Assembly (NCBI RefSeq): GCF_032362555.1
Contig: NC_083532.1
Location: forward strand, 5,094,501 to 5,158,500
Reading direction: 5' to 3'
From: Amyelois transitella
Lineage: Eukaryota > Arthropoda > Insecta > Lepidoptera > Pyralidae
Length of the DNA stretch: 64,000 nucleotides
Shown here one piece after another: positions 11,586-21,829 of the stretch. The translations under genes were made by a program, and so were the position numbers. The notes beneath the pieces are model-generated. The model did not search any database and was not told the origin of the DNA. It saw nothing but the letters and a program-made list of their open reading frames with translations. How positions within the stretch are numbered: the first letter of the stretch is position 1; each line of letters starts with the position of its first letter.

Positions 11586-11860
11586 TGTACAGTAATTTGA
11601 AAGTGGTACTGCTGGCCACAAAGAAAAAAAAAAGAACAAAAATAGAATATTGGATAAAATATTTAAAAGGTCAGAAGCGCGTATGTTACAATGTTATTTA
11701 TATATAATGAAGTTCACTTTTTATAATGTTATGGATTAATACCTAATATGTAAACCAAATACTAAAAATATAAGTTCAGCCAGTTATTTCAGAAAGTGCA
11801 GTTTTAATAACTTTCAAAACAAGTTCCAACAAAGATCATCAAATAGTTCTATATTAAACA
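11586..11860 (+). repeat. 3' LTR of the BEL/Pao element
   Basis: Second 275-bp LTR. It directly follows the purine-rich tract at about 11571-11585 and is followed by the target-site copy ATAAA. Confidence 0.93.
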
Positions 11861-12049
11861 ATAAAACTTTTCTATAGGCTAAGCTATAAAGCTTATCGCC
11901 TAAACGTGGGTTCGTATATATGTCAATTTCATAATTTTATTTTTAATTCCGATTTAAAATAAATACAGATTAGATCGCTTTAACAGAATCTACTTTAATG
12001 TTTTGCTCTTAAACGGTTCTGTTAGTGGAATATCGACCTTATTCAATTA

Positions 12050-15000
12050 TTAATTTTTCTTAATGAACGGGTCCGCTATAGGATTGTCGACCTTTTCGAA
12101 TGGGTAATAAGGATGGTTTTGCCAAAACGAAGGCTGCGTGTAGCGCTTTTTAGAGTCGTACTGATTGATATCTTCCATCTCGCTCTTTTCTAAAGTAAAA
12201 TCGAAAATGTTGATGTTTTCTCTCAGTCTCTTTGGGTTCGTCGTTTTCGCTACTGGCACGATGTTTCTGTCCACCTGAAAAATTTAATACTTATAGTCAC
12301 GTCTGTATATCCTGCGAGGTAGACAGAGCCAACAGTCATGAAAAAACGGCCACGTTCAGCTGTTTGGCTTTATGATAGAATTGAGATTCAATTTACTACA
12401 TTTTATTTTAACTTGGCAAAACAAAGGTTTTATATAATTAGGTCCATTAAAAAAATTTGTCATCATTAGGTTTAACACAATGCATGATATTAACATATGA
12501 ACATATATCAATACTAGTTAATATTATATAACTGAAACTATGTTTGTTTGTCCCCATTTCACGTCAAAACTACTTAACCGATCTACATGAAATTTTGCAT
12601 ACATATAATATAAAGAATGAGGTACGGAGATAGTATTATATAATACTAGCTGTCCCAGCAAACGTTGTTTTGCCATATATGTAAATAATTTTTAATTAAT
12701 TTCTAGTTAAAAAGACAATGTTAAGTGTGGACAACATTTATCACTAAGGGGTATGAAAATAGATGTCGGCCGATTCTCAGACCTACTCAATATGCTCACA
12801 AAATTTCATGAGAATCTATATCAAGCCGTTTCGGAGGAGTACGGGAACGAACATTGTGACACGAAAATTTTATATACAATATAGGAATGGAAGTAAAACA
12901 GTGTGGAATTATATCGTTAATCTTCTTATTTTATTGGACTTCTTAAAAACACATCTTATAACGTCTTACATCGTACCACAGACTCCCTATTCTGTCTCTT
13001 AATGTTGCCAGCGTCAAAATAATTAAAAGATCAGCTAACAAATATAAGATTTTGTTGAAGAAAATGCTGCAGTGCAGTTTGTTACCGCTTCTTATGCACT
13101 GACGCCTTGGAAGCGGCAGTAAACCTAGTTTTTAAGTAATTTATTTGACGTCAACCAATGTTGTTAAACCATACGTTTTGACAATTATTAAGCGATATAT
13201 AGTATCCTATAGTAATGAATAAAATTTTTTAATTTGAATTAACAAGCTTTACGTTTTTTTAACACGGTCATAAGTACTATTCACGCGGACAGAGTCGCGG
13301 GCAATATCCAGTATGCATTTAACTTACCAGCCATCTCAATACCACTTGTGGTGTACTCTTGCCATATTTCTGAGCAATCTTCACCAGCTTTGGGTCATCC
13401 ACTCTGGGGCCGGGGAACATCATTCCGAACCTCATGACCAAAGAGCCAAGGGGGCTGTAACCCATGACCACAAGACCTTGGGATTGGGCATACGAAACTA
13501 GATCCGTTTGTATGATTTGAGGGTGTATCTGTAAGATTAATACATACATACATACATACATACATAAAATCACGCCTCTTTCCCGGAGGGGTAGGCAGAG
13601 ACTACCTCGTTCCACTTGCCACGATCTCTGCACACTTCCTTCGCTTCATCCACATTCATAACTCTCTTCATGCAAGCTGGCCGGATTCGGGTACTTTTGA
13701 CCTGACCCTTTACCAGGACGTCCTTAATGTAAGATTAATTGTGTTTTTTATCTTTTATTTATTTTTAAATTCTAGAGCGATGATTTATTATGACTTTACA
13801 TACATACATGTGGTCACGTCTATATCCCTTGCGGGGTAGACAGAGCCAACAGTCTTGAAACGACTGAATGGCCACGTTCAGCTATACGGCTTAATGGTAG
13901 AATTGAGATTCAAATAGTGACTGACAGGTTGCTAACCCATCGCCTAAAAAAGAATTCCAAGTTTGTAAGCCTATGACTTAGTTACCTTTTACGACATCCA
14001 TGGGAAAGAGATGGAGTGGTCCTATTCTTTTTGTCTATCAGTGCCGGGAACCACACGGCACATGCGTAGGTATAAATATTTACAAACCTCTATCTGCAAA
14101 ACTGCCGGCTTTATATTCCCCTCAGTCAGGACCCTTCGAATCTGATCCTCATTGAAGTTGGAGACGCCGATGCCTTTAGCCAGACCCTGGTTGACCACGT
14201 CCTCGAGACCGCGCCAAGTTTCCATGAAGTCCACAGAGGAGTGCGTATAGTCGTCCTGTTAAATAAATAGATATTACCTGTATCAAATAGAGGGTGCCCA
14301 TCGGCGCGACTTGTGTATACAAATTAATTAAGAAAACCGAATCTTGGAAAATTATAGCCAACAGAATGCACATCATAAAAAAAAATAGTTATCTATATAT
14401 TCTGTATGTATTTAACTATGTATGTATTTTATATGTATATATATATATATTCTGTATGTATTTTACATATCTTGATCAAATTAAGGACGTCCTGGTAAAG
14501 GGTCAGGTCAAAAGTACCCGAAACCGCCGAGCTTGCATGAAATGAGTTATGAATGTGGATGAAGCGAAGGAAATATGCAGAGATCGTGGCAAGTGGAAAG
14601 AGGTAGTCTCTGCCTACCCCTCCGGGAAAGAGGCGTGATTTTATGTATGTATGTATTTAACTATATTCAAACATTTATTTATCTTGCTCTGCGCCAACGC
14701 CGATCTCCTGTTTGGTTTCCTTCCACCCAAAGGTTGACTGGAAGAGATTGCTTTAGAGATAAGTCCGCCTTTGTACCATCTATATCTGCTTTGTGTTGTT
14801 TTGTATGTTTTACTCTTATGGTGCAATAAAGAGTTTTATCTATCTATCTAAAGTAAACGTTAGCGAGTCTATTTGTGTAATTAACCCTTTTTATTATATA
14901 AATACATCACTTTAGGACAGTAAAGGTCTTTAAATTGCACTCATAGTTTATGTAACTTTCTATTTGTAAACGACTGTTTGTTGCCTTAATAAAAAAAAAA

Positions 15001-18000
15001 AGAAATCTTTGTCATCGCGATTTAGATTCTTCGCTGGCTGAGCTTGGCTGAGCGCGTCAATTTACATACATACATAAAATCACGCCTCTTTCCCGGAGGG
15101 GTAGGCAGAGACTACCTCTTTCCACTTGCCACGATCTCTGCATACTTCCTTCGCTTCATCCACATTCATAACTCTCTTCATGCAAGCTCGGCGGTTTCGG
15201 GCACTCTCGACCTGACCCTTTACCAGGACGTCCTTAATTTGATCAAGATACGTTCGTCTAGGTCTTCCCACTCCGACCTTTCCCTCCACACTCTCAATTT
15301 CTTCGCGATGATTGACATTTGGTGTAGGTATGACATAAGTGATGTAGTCACATATTTATTTATTTAGCCGTGTGCCGTGTGGTTCCCGGTATCAATAGAA
15401 AAAAGAATAGGACCACTCCATCTCTTTTCCATGGATGTCGTAAAAGGCGACTGAAGGATAAGCTTACAAACTTGATTCTTCTATAAGGCGATGTGCTATC
15501 AATCACTACATCCTAAATCTCGTTTAACATTGAACTATATGTAGAATTGAGTTTCAAACAGTGACAGGTTGCTAGCCCATCGCCTAAAAGAAGAATCCCA
15601 AGTTATTAAGCCTATCCGTTAGTCGCCATTTTACGACATCCACGGGAACAAGATGGATTGGTCCTATTCTCTTCTTTTATTGATGCCGGGAACCACACGG
15701 CACTAATAAAAAAATAAAATACTTACATTTAAACCCAAAGGCCAATGCATCAAGTACAAATCTACGTAGTCCAAGCCAAGCTTCTCCAAAGACGTCTTCA
15801 GGGCTTCAGTCACTTGTTCCCTCTTGTGCTGGGTATTCCATAGCTGTAAAATATTTTAATGTGAGTTTTAATAGCTACATACATACATACATATGTTCAC
15901 GTCTATATCCCTTGTGGGGTAGACAGAGCCAACAGTCTTGAAAAGACTGATAGGCCACGCTCAGCTATTTGGCTTAATGATAGAATTGAGATTCAAATAG
16001 TGACAGGTTGCTAGCCCACCGCCTAAAAAAAGAATCCAAAGTTTGAAAGCCTATCCCTTAGTCGCCTTTTACGACATCCATAGGAAAGAGATGGAGTGGT
16101 CCTATTCTTTTTTGTACTGGTGCCGGGAACCACACGGCATTTTAATAGCTCCATCTACATATACTAATATTATAAAGCTGAAGAGTTTGTTTGAACGCGC
16201 AAATCTCAGGAAGTACTGGTTCGAATTGAAAAAAATATTTTTGCGTTGAATAGACTATTTATCGAGGAAGGCTTTAGACTATAACATTACGCTGCAACTA
16301 TAAGGAGCAAAGAAATAATGGAAAATGTGAAAAAAATCGGGGAAAATTATTCATCCTTGAGGGCTTCAATGATGCCCAAAATAATTATTCCACGCGGACG
16401 AAGTCGCAGGCACAGCTAGTTTGGAATAAAAATATATGAACAGTGTCAGTATGATTTACAGAAGCAAAAGCCATTTTGGTACAAAAGTTGTTATAGATTA
16501 GGTAAGTTTTCTGTTGTTATTATGTACCTAATAAACATTTTTTCATTCTTTCTTTCTTTACCATAACACTAAAAGTGATCTCTTTCAGCACATACCTTTG
16601 TAGTGACAAATACATCTTCTCTCTTGACCTTCCCATCTCTTATCTTCATGTTAATGGCTTCCCCCACCTCGTCTTCAGTGTTGTATATGGTTGCCGTGTC
16701 GAAATGTCTGTAACCCACGTCAATGGCCTCCATCACCACGTCTCGAAGGTGCTTATTCTCGGATTTCACTGGTCCATTCTGAAACAGGTTACATACATAC
16801 ATATAATCACGTCTATATCCCTTGCGGGGTAGACAGAGCCTTCAGCCTTTTAAAGACTGACAGGCCACGTTCAGCTATTTGGCTTTAAGATAGGATTCAA
16901 ATAGTGACAGGTTGCTAGCACATCGCCTAAAAGAAGAATCCCAAGTTTATAAGCCTACCCCTTAGTCGCCTTTTACGACATCCATGGGAAAGAGATGGAG
17001 TGGTCCTGTTCTTTTTTGTATTGGTGCCGGGAACCACACGGCATTGAAACAGTTCATTTACTTAATATACAGACATCGAAGTTATCGGTCGTGTCTAAAA
17101 AAATCTAATGAATAATGTGCCGTGCGGTTCTCAGCACCATTTAAAAAAAAAAAGAATAGGACCACTCCATTTCTTTCCCATGAAGGTCGTAAAAGGCGAC
17201 TAAGGGTTAGGCTCTGTGTTGCGAGATACTAACTCAACGATACTATATTTTATAATAAAAACTAAGATAGATAAACATCCAAGATCAATCATAGAAAGTT
17301 TGTTTCTCATCATGCCCTGACCGGGATTCGAACCCGGGACCTCCGGTGTCACAGACAAGCGTATTACCGTAAAGGCCGTCAAACCTAACCCTATCCAGGA
17401 TCCATGGTCAAAGGCATACCCCGGGCTCCTCTCCAGAGTGGTGAGGATGCGACCGGGACTAAAGCCAGGAGGAAGAAGTAAGACCAAGTCAGTCTGGACT
17501 TACCTGATCGAAGCCCAGGAATGTTCCCAACGCAATAGCCGGCATTTCAGCGCCATTATTCAATTTTAACTTTGGTACTTCAGATGCAGCCGCCATCTTT
17601 AAAAAAAGCGTTATATATATATATGTATGTATATAGTCGCATGTAGTTATTTTATTACATGCATTCTTAAATGATCACGTCTATATCCCTTGCGGGGTAG
17701 ACAGAGCGAAGAGTCTTGAAAAAACTGAAAGGCCACGTTCAGCTGTATGGGTTAATGACGTAATTGAGATTCAAACAACCTGTCACTATTCGAATCTCGA
17801 TTATATCATTAAGCCAACAGCTCACCGTGGCTTATCGGTCTTTACGAGACTGTTGGCTCTGTCTACCCCGCAAGGGATATAGACGTGACTATATGTATGA
17901 ATAATATAACAATAGAATAAAATTATTTAAGTTTTTTTGCAAGACTGTTGGCTCTGTCTACCCCGCAAGGGATATAGACGTGACTATTATAACAATAGAA

Positions 18001-18058
18001 TAAAATTTAAACTCACAAACAAAAAGCAGAGAAGTGCAACACGTCCTTTCAAGTCCAT
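12050..18058 (-). CDS. Secreted aldo-keto reductase, probably 3-dehydroecdysone reductase-like (7 exons)
   Basis: Exons on the minus strand: 18058-18017, 17596-17504, 16778-16596, 15843-15727, 14255-14088, 13528-13328, 12274-12050. All introns are phase 0 and the joined protein has 342 residues. It starts [20 protein letters not shown], a clear signal peptide, then [16 protein letters not shown], the usual AKR opening. The catalytic tetrad is present: Asp and Tyr in [14 protein letters not shown], Lys in VFVTTKLWNT, His in [16 protein letters not shown] and the NADP(H) loop [11 protein letters not shown] follow. A signal peptide is rare in AKRs but is known for the lepidopteran hemolymph 3-dehydroecdysone 3beta-reductase (AKR2E group), which turns secreted 3-dehydroecdysone into ecdysone. 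The substrate is an inference; other AKR substrates remain possible. Five or more SINEs lie in the introns, one abutting the exon 3 acceptor. Confidence 0.92.
12293..12392 (-). repeat. SINE 3' fragment in the last AKR intron
   Basis: About 100 bp of the tail half; it begins roughly 19 bp from the exon 7 acceptor. Confidence 0.65.
12495..12665 (+). mobile_element. Helitron-like remnant
   Basis: Has the 'aaaactacttaaccgat ... catgaaattttgcata' body typical of lepidopteran Helitron-like repeats and ends near TACTAGCTG. Confidence 0.45.
13066..13240 (+). repeat. Dispersed retroposon with GAAGCGG stem
   Basis: Second copy of the family at 237-405, with the GTTACCGCTTCTT and TTGGAAGCGGCAG arms intact. 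Confidence 0.65.
13541..13735 (-). mobile_element. RTE LINE 3'-end fragment
   Basis: Complement of the last ~190 bp of the RTE element at 61585-62378, ending in (CATA)n. It begins close to the exon 6 acceptor of the AKR gene. Confidence 0.85.
13798..14063 (-). repeat. TATG-tailed SINE in AKR intron 5
   Basis: Full length, sense relative to the AKR gene. Its head lies just 3' of the exon 5 donor. Confidence 0.85.
14467..14660 (+). mobile_element. RTE LINE 3'-end fragment
   Basis: Begins TTGATCAAATTAAGGACGTC and runs to GCGTGATTTTATGTATG. The coding frame is broken by a stop after RRACMK. Confidence 0.85.
14690..14855 (+). repeat. Dispersed repeat ending GCAATAAAG
   Basis: Carries 'tggaagagat ... 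gataagtccgcc' and a (TATC)n tail. Copies at 49976-50120 and 54178-54235. Looks like the 3' end of a retroposon; class not recognised. Confidence 0.6.
15063..15310 (-). mobile_element. RTE LINE 3'-end fragment
   Basis: About 245 bp from the (CATA)n tail to the part encoding [20 protein letters not shown]. Confidence 0.88.
15371..15500 (+). repeat. SINE head fragment
   Basis: 5' half only; it runs into an oppositely oriented half copy at 15545-15704. Confidence 0.7.
15545..15704 (-). repeat. SINE head fragment, inverted relative to 15371-15500
   Basis: 5' half only. With its neighbour it forms an inverted pair just 3' of the AKR exon 4 donor. Confidence 0.7.
15877..16139 (-). repeat. TATG-tailed SINE, reference copy with clean target duplication
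   Basis: 263 bp flanked by TTTTAATAGCT (15866-15876 and 16140-16150). In sense orientation the element runs from TGCCGTGTGGTTCCCGGCAC, through AGGACCACTCCATCTC, GTCGTAAAAGGCGACTA and GATGGGCTAGCAACCTGTCA, to CTGTCTACCCCGCAAGGG, and ends CGTGATTATATGTATGTATG. I see no convincing pol III A/B boxes and no coding capacity. The last ~50 bp match the end of the RTE LINE in this window, so that LINE probably moves it. It is the most abundant repeat here. Confidence 0.9.
16152..16421 (+). mobile_element. Lep1-like non-autonomous Helitron
   Basis: Starts ATCTACATATACTAATATTA and ends in a GCGGACGAAGTCGCAGG hairpin-like stretch followed by CAGCTAGT, the CTAG-type 3' end of lepidopteran Helitrons. No coding capacity. 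It begins immediately after the SINE target duplication at 16140-16150. Confidence 0.75.
16788..17044 (-). repeat. TATG-tailed SINE inserted in the AKR exon 3 acceptor region
   Basis: Flanked by TGAAACAG (16780-16787 and 17045-17052). On the coding strand that octamer is CTGTTTCA, the pyrimidine tract of the exon 3 acceptor, so it now exists twice. Confidence 0.85.
17119..17212 (+). repeat. SINE head fragment
   Basis: 5' third only, joined directly to the tRNA-derived SINE fragment that follows. Confidence 0.65.
17213..17383 (-). repeat. tRNA-derived SINE fragment
   Basis: Keeps the B box as GGATTCGAACC (complement strand) but has lost the A-box segment compared with the copies at 48844 and 60567. 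Confidence 0.75.
17386..17476 (+). repeat. Fragment of the GGGACTAAAGCCAGGAGG repeat
   Basis: 3' part of the family described at 5640-5950. It ends about 28 bp from the AKR exon 2 donor. Confidence 0.65.
17670..17780 (-). repeat. SINE tail fragment
   Basis: Tail half in AKR intron 1. Confidence 0.65.
17781..17985 (+). repeat. SINE tail fragment with duplicated end
   Basis: Runs to GACGTGACTATATG near 17895. The final block starting GACTGTTGGCTCTGTCTACC is then repeated at 17943-17985 together with the flanking 'aacaatagaataaaat', a local duplication. Confidence 0.65.
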
Positions 18059-18247
18059 GGTCAGCGAGGGTAATGATAAAAAATAAAATAAAAATAAATC
18101 TGGAGTCCAAACACGTTCACTTGTTTTATTTTTATTAAACAGGATCTGTTTTGTGCCCGTATAAGAAGACGATCTTGACATGGAATTAGATTATCTTACA
18201 AGAAGTGATATTTTGTGACCGACTAAAGCATATAACACCTATAAATA

Positions 18248-18496
18248 CATGTGGTCACGTCTATATCCCTTGCGGGTAGACAGAGCCAACAGTCTTGAAA
18301 AGACTGATAGGCCACGTTCAGCTATTTGGCTTTAAGATAGAATTGAGATTCAAATAGTGACAGGTTGCTAGCCCATCGCCTAAAAGGAGAATCCCAAGTT
18401 TTTAAGCCTACCCCTTAGTCGCCTTTTACGACATCAATTGGAGAGAAATGGAGTGGTCCTATTCTTTTTCTATTGGTGCCGGGTACCACACGGCAA
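18248..18496 (-). repeat. TATG-tailed SINE upstream of the AKR start
   Basis: Full-length copy about 190 bp 5' of the AKR ATG, so within or next to its promoter or 5' UTR. Confidence 0.82.
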
Positions 18497-18714
18497 ATAT
18501 ACACGGAATAATCACGTGTTTTTCCCTTACGGGGTAGACAGAGCGAACAGTCGCGCAAAAATTTTAAGACCACGTCCAGCAGCTATTATCTAAATCGTCG
18601 TCTGTGATACTCTATTACGGCTAAGCTGCTGGACCGATTTTGATAAAACTGCCATGTATTTGTATTTATGTGTTTAATTCTAAGTTTATTTATCTGTTTG
18701 GTTTCCCTACATAC

Positions 18715-18870
18715 ACACCTATAGTCACGTCTATATCCCATGCGGGGTAGACAGAAGACACGTTCACTGTTCAGTTGTATGGCTTAATGATGGAATCGTG
18801 AAATTCAAATTATGACAGGTTGTTAGCCTGTCGCCTACAAGAGGAATCCCAAGTTAATAAGCCTTACCTT
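18715..18870 (-). repeat. SINE fragment
   Basis: Tail half, diverged. Confidence 0.6.
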
Positions 18871-18956
18871 ATTCATTCATGTATTTTTTAATGTTGACAA
18901 TGTGCACTCGTTCACGATTTAGATTTAAGAGATCTATATTTGTAAATTGACGTCCG

Positions 18957-19097
18957 GTGTAAATGATGCAATGTAGTTTGTTCCGCCGCTTCTTCTACAC
19001 ATGCGCTTCGGAAGCGGCAGTAGTTATAATTAGATTTTAGTGATGTTACGTCAATAAGTGATACCTTGTATCCAATTTTGAAAACTAAATCTATTCT
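18957..19097 (+). repeat. Dispersed retroposon with GAAGCGG stem
   Basis: Contains GTTCCGCCGCTTCTTCTACA, CTTCGGAAGCGGCAGTAG and the ATTCTATACTATTCT-type tail. Confidence 0.7.
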
Positions 19098-19486
19098 ATA
19101 CTATTCTTAGTCGCTTTCAACGACATCCATGTGAAAGATATGAGAGTGGTACAATTACCTATAATGTGGTATAATTAAATGCCGAAAACCAAACGGCTTT
19201 CCATTCATAAAATGAATAAATCAATGCCACATCTAGTATTACAATATCATAGTCACATATTTTAATACACTTACATCTATTTGGTTGTATTGTATGTATG
19301 TATGTATGTATTTAGATAAGTCCAACTAAAGTGGTTTAACTAGTTATCGAAGGACCTTTCCCGATTCCCACTTAAGGACATCAATTACTTTATAATTATA
19401 AATAACAGTACAAGAGTTTCTTAATTTCCAGCAATGATAAAAAAAAATGTGTTAAGAAAGAGTTGACAACAAAATCTTAAAAAAAA

Positions 19487-19560
19487 AAGACAGGTTGCTA
19501 GCCCATCGCTTAAAAGAAGAATACCAAGTTTAGCTTTTCCCTTTATTGACTTTTACTGCA
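19487..19560 (-). repeat. SINE middle fragment
   Basis: About 70 bp of the CTAGCCCATCGCTTAAAAG region. Confidence 0.55.
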
Positions 19561-19572
19561 CGGAATGAGAAA

Positions 19573-19824
19573 TCGTGTGGTTCCCGGCACCAATACAAAA
19601 AAAATGGGACCACTCCATCTCTTACCCATGGATGTCGTAAAAGGCGACTAAGGGATAGGCTTAAAAACTTGGGATTCTTTTTTAGGCGTTGGGTTAGCAA
19701 CCTGTCACTATTTGAATCTCAATTCTATCATTAAGCCAAATAGCTGAACGTGGCCATTCAGTCTTTTAAAAGACTGTTGGCTCTGTCTACCCCGCAAGGG
19801 ATATAGACGTGACCATATGTATGT
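19573..19824 (+). repeat. TATG-tailed SINE
   Basis: Full length, with ATGAGAAA on both sides (19565-19572 and 19825-19832). Confidence 0.85.
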
Positions 19825-19949
19825 ATGAGAAACAGCTGGGACACACTACGTTTTCCATTCGCGACCAGACTAACATGGAAGCTTGCTCCTATTCCCTTAG
19901 TCGCCTATTTCGACATCCATGGGAAAGAGATTGAGTGGAGAGTCCCGTT

Positions 19950-20219
19950 TCATCTATACTAATATTATAAAGCTGAAGAGTTTATTTGTTTCTTTGAACG
20001 CCCTAATCTCAGGAACTACTGGTTCGAATTGAAAAATTATTTTTGCGTTGAATAGACCATTCATGGAGGAAGGCTTTAGGATATATAACATCACGCTGCA
20101 ACTATAAGGAGCGAAGAAATAATGGAAAATATGTTAAAAAAAGGGGAAAATTATTCATCCTTGAGGGCTTCAGTGATGCCCAAAATAACTATTCCTCGCG
20201 GACAAAGTCACAGCTAGTG
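19950..20219 (+). mobile_element. Lep1-like non-autonomous Helitron
   Basis: Starts CATCTATACTAATATTATAA and ends CACAGCTAGT; same family as 16152-16421. Confidence 0.78.
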
Positions 20220-20954
20220 TTATAATAAAAAGCGAGCTTTTCGCGCGATGGAAACGGCGATGCGCGTGCGCTGCGGAGGCGGCTGGCAAACACTATCTAT
20301 CTATCTTTTTCTTTACAAAAATAGACAAACATACACAATAGCCATAGAAATAAAGCCTTTACCAATTCTATACATTTTTCGTTTCAAAAATTCCGTAAAA
20401 AAAAAAAGAAAAAACTTCATTTTACATTTTTTAAGAACCATTCCCTAATCACTTTGCGTGCAAAATCGATCTTATTGTCATGGAGTGAGGATCAAAATCG
20501 TAGTTTTTACGAATCCCGGATGTAAGCTTGGTCTTTTTGTAAACAATTAATGTTTCATTTTACTGATATTGAGTACAGTTGGAGAGAAAAATGTATACAT
20601 ATGTACATAGATACATGTGGTCACGTCTATATCCCTTGTGGGGGAGACAGAGCCAACAGTCTTGAAAAGGGATAGTTTTTAGCGATTTTAGTGACGTTTT
20701 TATTGTGAAAAAAAGAGGGTAGATGTAAGTTACATAAGTTCAAGTCATTTGTATTGTTGTCTTCTTCCTTGACTCTTCTGCTTCCTTCTTTTTCTGACTT
20801 CAAGGGTAACCGAAAAGATAAAAAGACTCAAAAACTACTAGATCAAGTTTTTAACGAAATTCTACACAGAAGTAGAATAGGACTTTAGCCCCGGGACAAG
20901 AATAATAAATCCCTATAATAAAGTAGGTAGATATTATTTTTTTTCTGGGAATAT

Positions 20955-21178
20955 CCACAGATATGAGAGTGGGAAGACCTAGACGAACGTGTCTTGATCA
21001 AATCAAGGACGTCCTGGCAAAGGGTCAGGTCAAGAGTACCCGAAACCGCAGAGCTTGCATGAAGAGGGTTATGAATGTGGATGAAGCAAGGAAGTATTGC
21101 AGGGATCGTGACAAGTGGAAAGATGTAGTCTCTGCCTACCACTCCAGGAAAGAGGCGTGATTTTATGTATGTATATAA
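20955..21178 (+). mobile_element. RTE LINE 3'-end fragment
   Basis: Encodes [18 protein letters not shown] onward with an open frame to the GCGTGATTTTATGTATG tail. Confidence 0.87.
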
Positions 21179-21707
21179 TAAAAATCTCAAATAAAATGCT
21201 TTCGCGAAGAGAAAACACATTAAGTAGACCAGCTGTTTCTTTCTCCGTGTTACCTAATTGCAAGTTTAAAAGCTCTCACTATCTGTAAAAATCTGAATTT
21301 CAATTTCACCAATAAGTCATCACACTTCTTACTCACTCTGTCTACCCCGTAAGGGGTGAAAACTCGGCTATTATTCTAACGTGTAGTCGGACGAGCGAGG
21401 CAGGAATATGCCTTTCACGACAATAATTATAACACTGTTGAAATAATAGAATATTTATAGATAACACTTATATAATATCTTGTATAATACTCATTTAATT
21501 TACCTGTCCGAATCAATGTTCTCTAAGTCTAAACACTTGATTTGACAATCTAATTTATATTATCACTAAAATAACAGTTTGAAAATAATATTTACTAAAT
21601 ACGAACAATGGAGTGGAGGGGCAATGTACGCGGGCTTGAGATATTTTATCTGTGTTATATAGTCAGAGATCACAATACACAATTGGTCGACTTCATTAAT
21701 TTTTATC

Positions 21708-21822
21708 GACGAGCTTGCATGAAGAGATTTGTGAATGTAGATTAAGAGTGTGTAAGTGGAAAAATGTAATCTCTTGTCACGCCCTGCAAGAGGTGTGATT
21801 TTATATGAGTATGTATGTAGGT
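21708..21822 (+). mobile_element. Decayed RTE LINE 3' end
   Basis: Only the last ~110 bp, with several substitutions and small losses; an old copy. Confidence 0.6.
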
Positions 21823-21829
21823 ATTAATT

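Larger units (their letters stand above)
8699..11860 (+). mobile_element. BEL/Pao LTR retrotransposon, gag-protease only, young
   Basis: Two direct repeats of 275 bp (8699-8973 and 11586-11860) start TG and end CA. As far as I can read they are identical, including a run of ten A. The insertion is flanked by a 5-bp duplication ATAAA (8694-8698 and 11861-11865), typical of BEL/Pao. The interior carries one long gag-protease ORF, then about 250 non-coding bases and a purine-rich stretch (ttgggaggcggca) against the 3' LTR. A primer-binding-like site starting TGGTCC follows the 5' LTR at 8975. Reverse transcriptase, RNase H and integrase are absent. The 3' LTR ends about 190 bp past the stop codon of the aldo-keto reductase gene on the opposite strand. 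Confidence 0.93.

Noticed and set aside
20248-20448. GC-rich ATG start METAMRVRCGGGW
   Set aside because: The frame soon becomes AT-rich noise and no donor or partner exon supports it.
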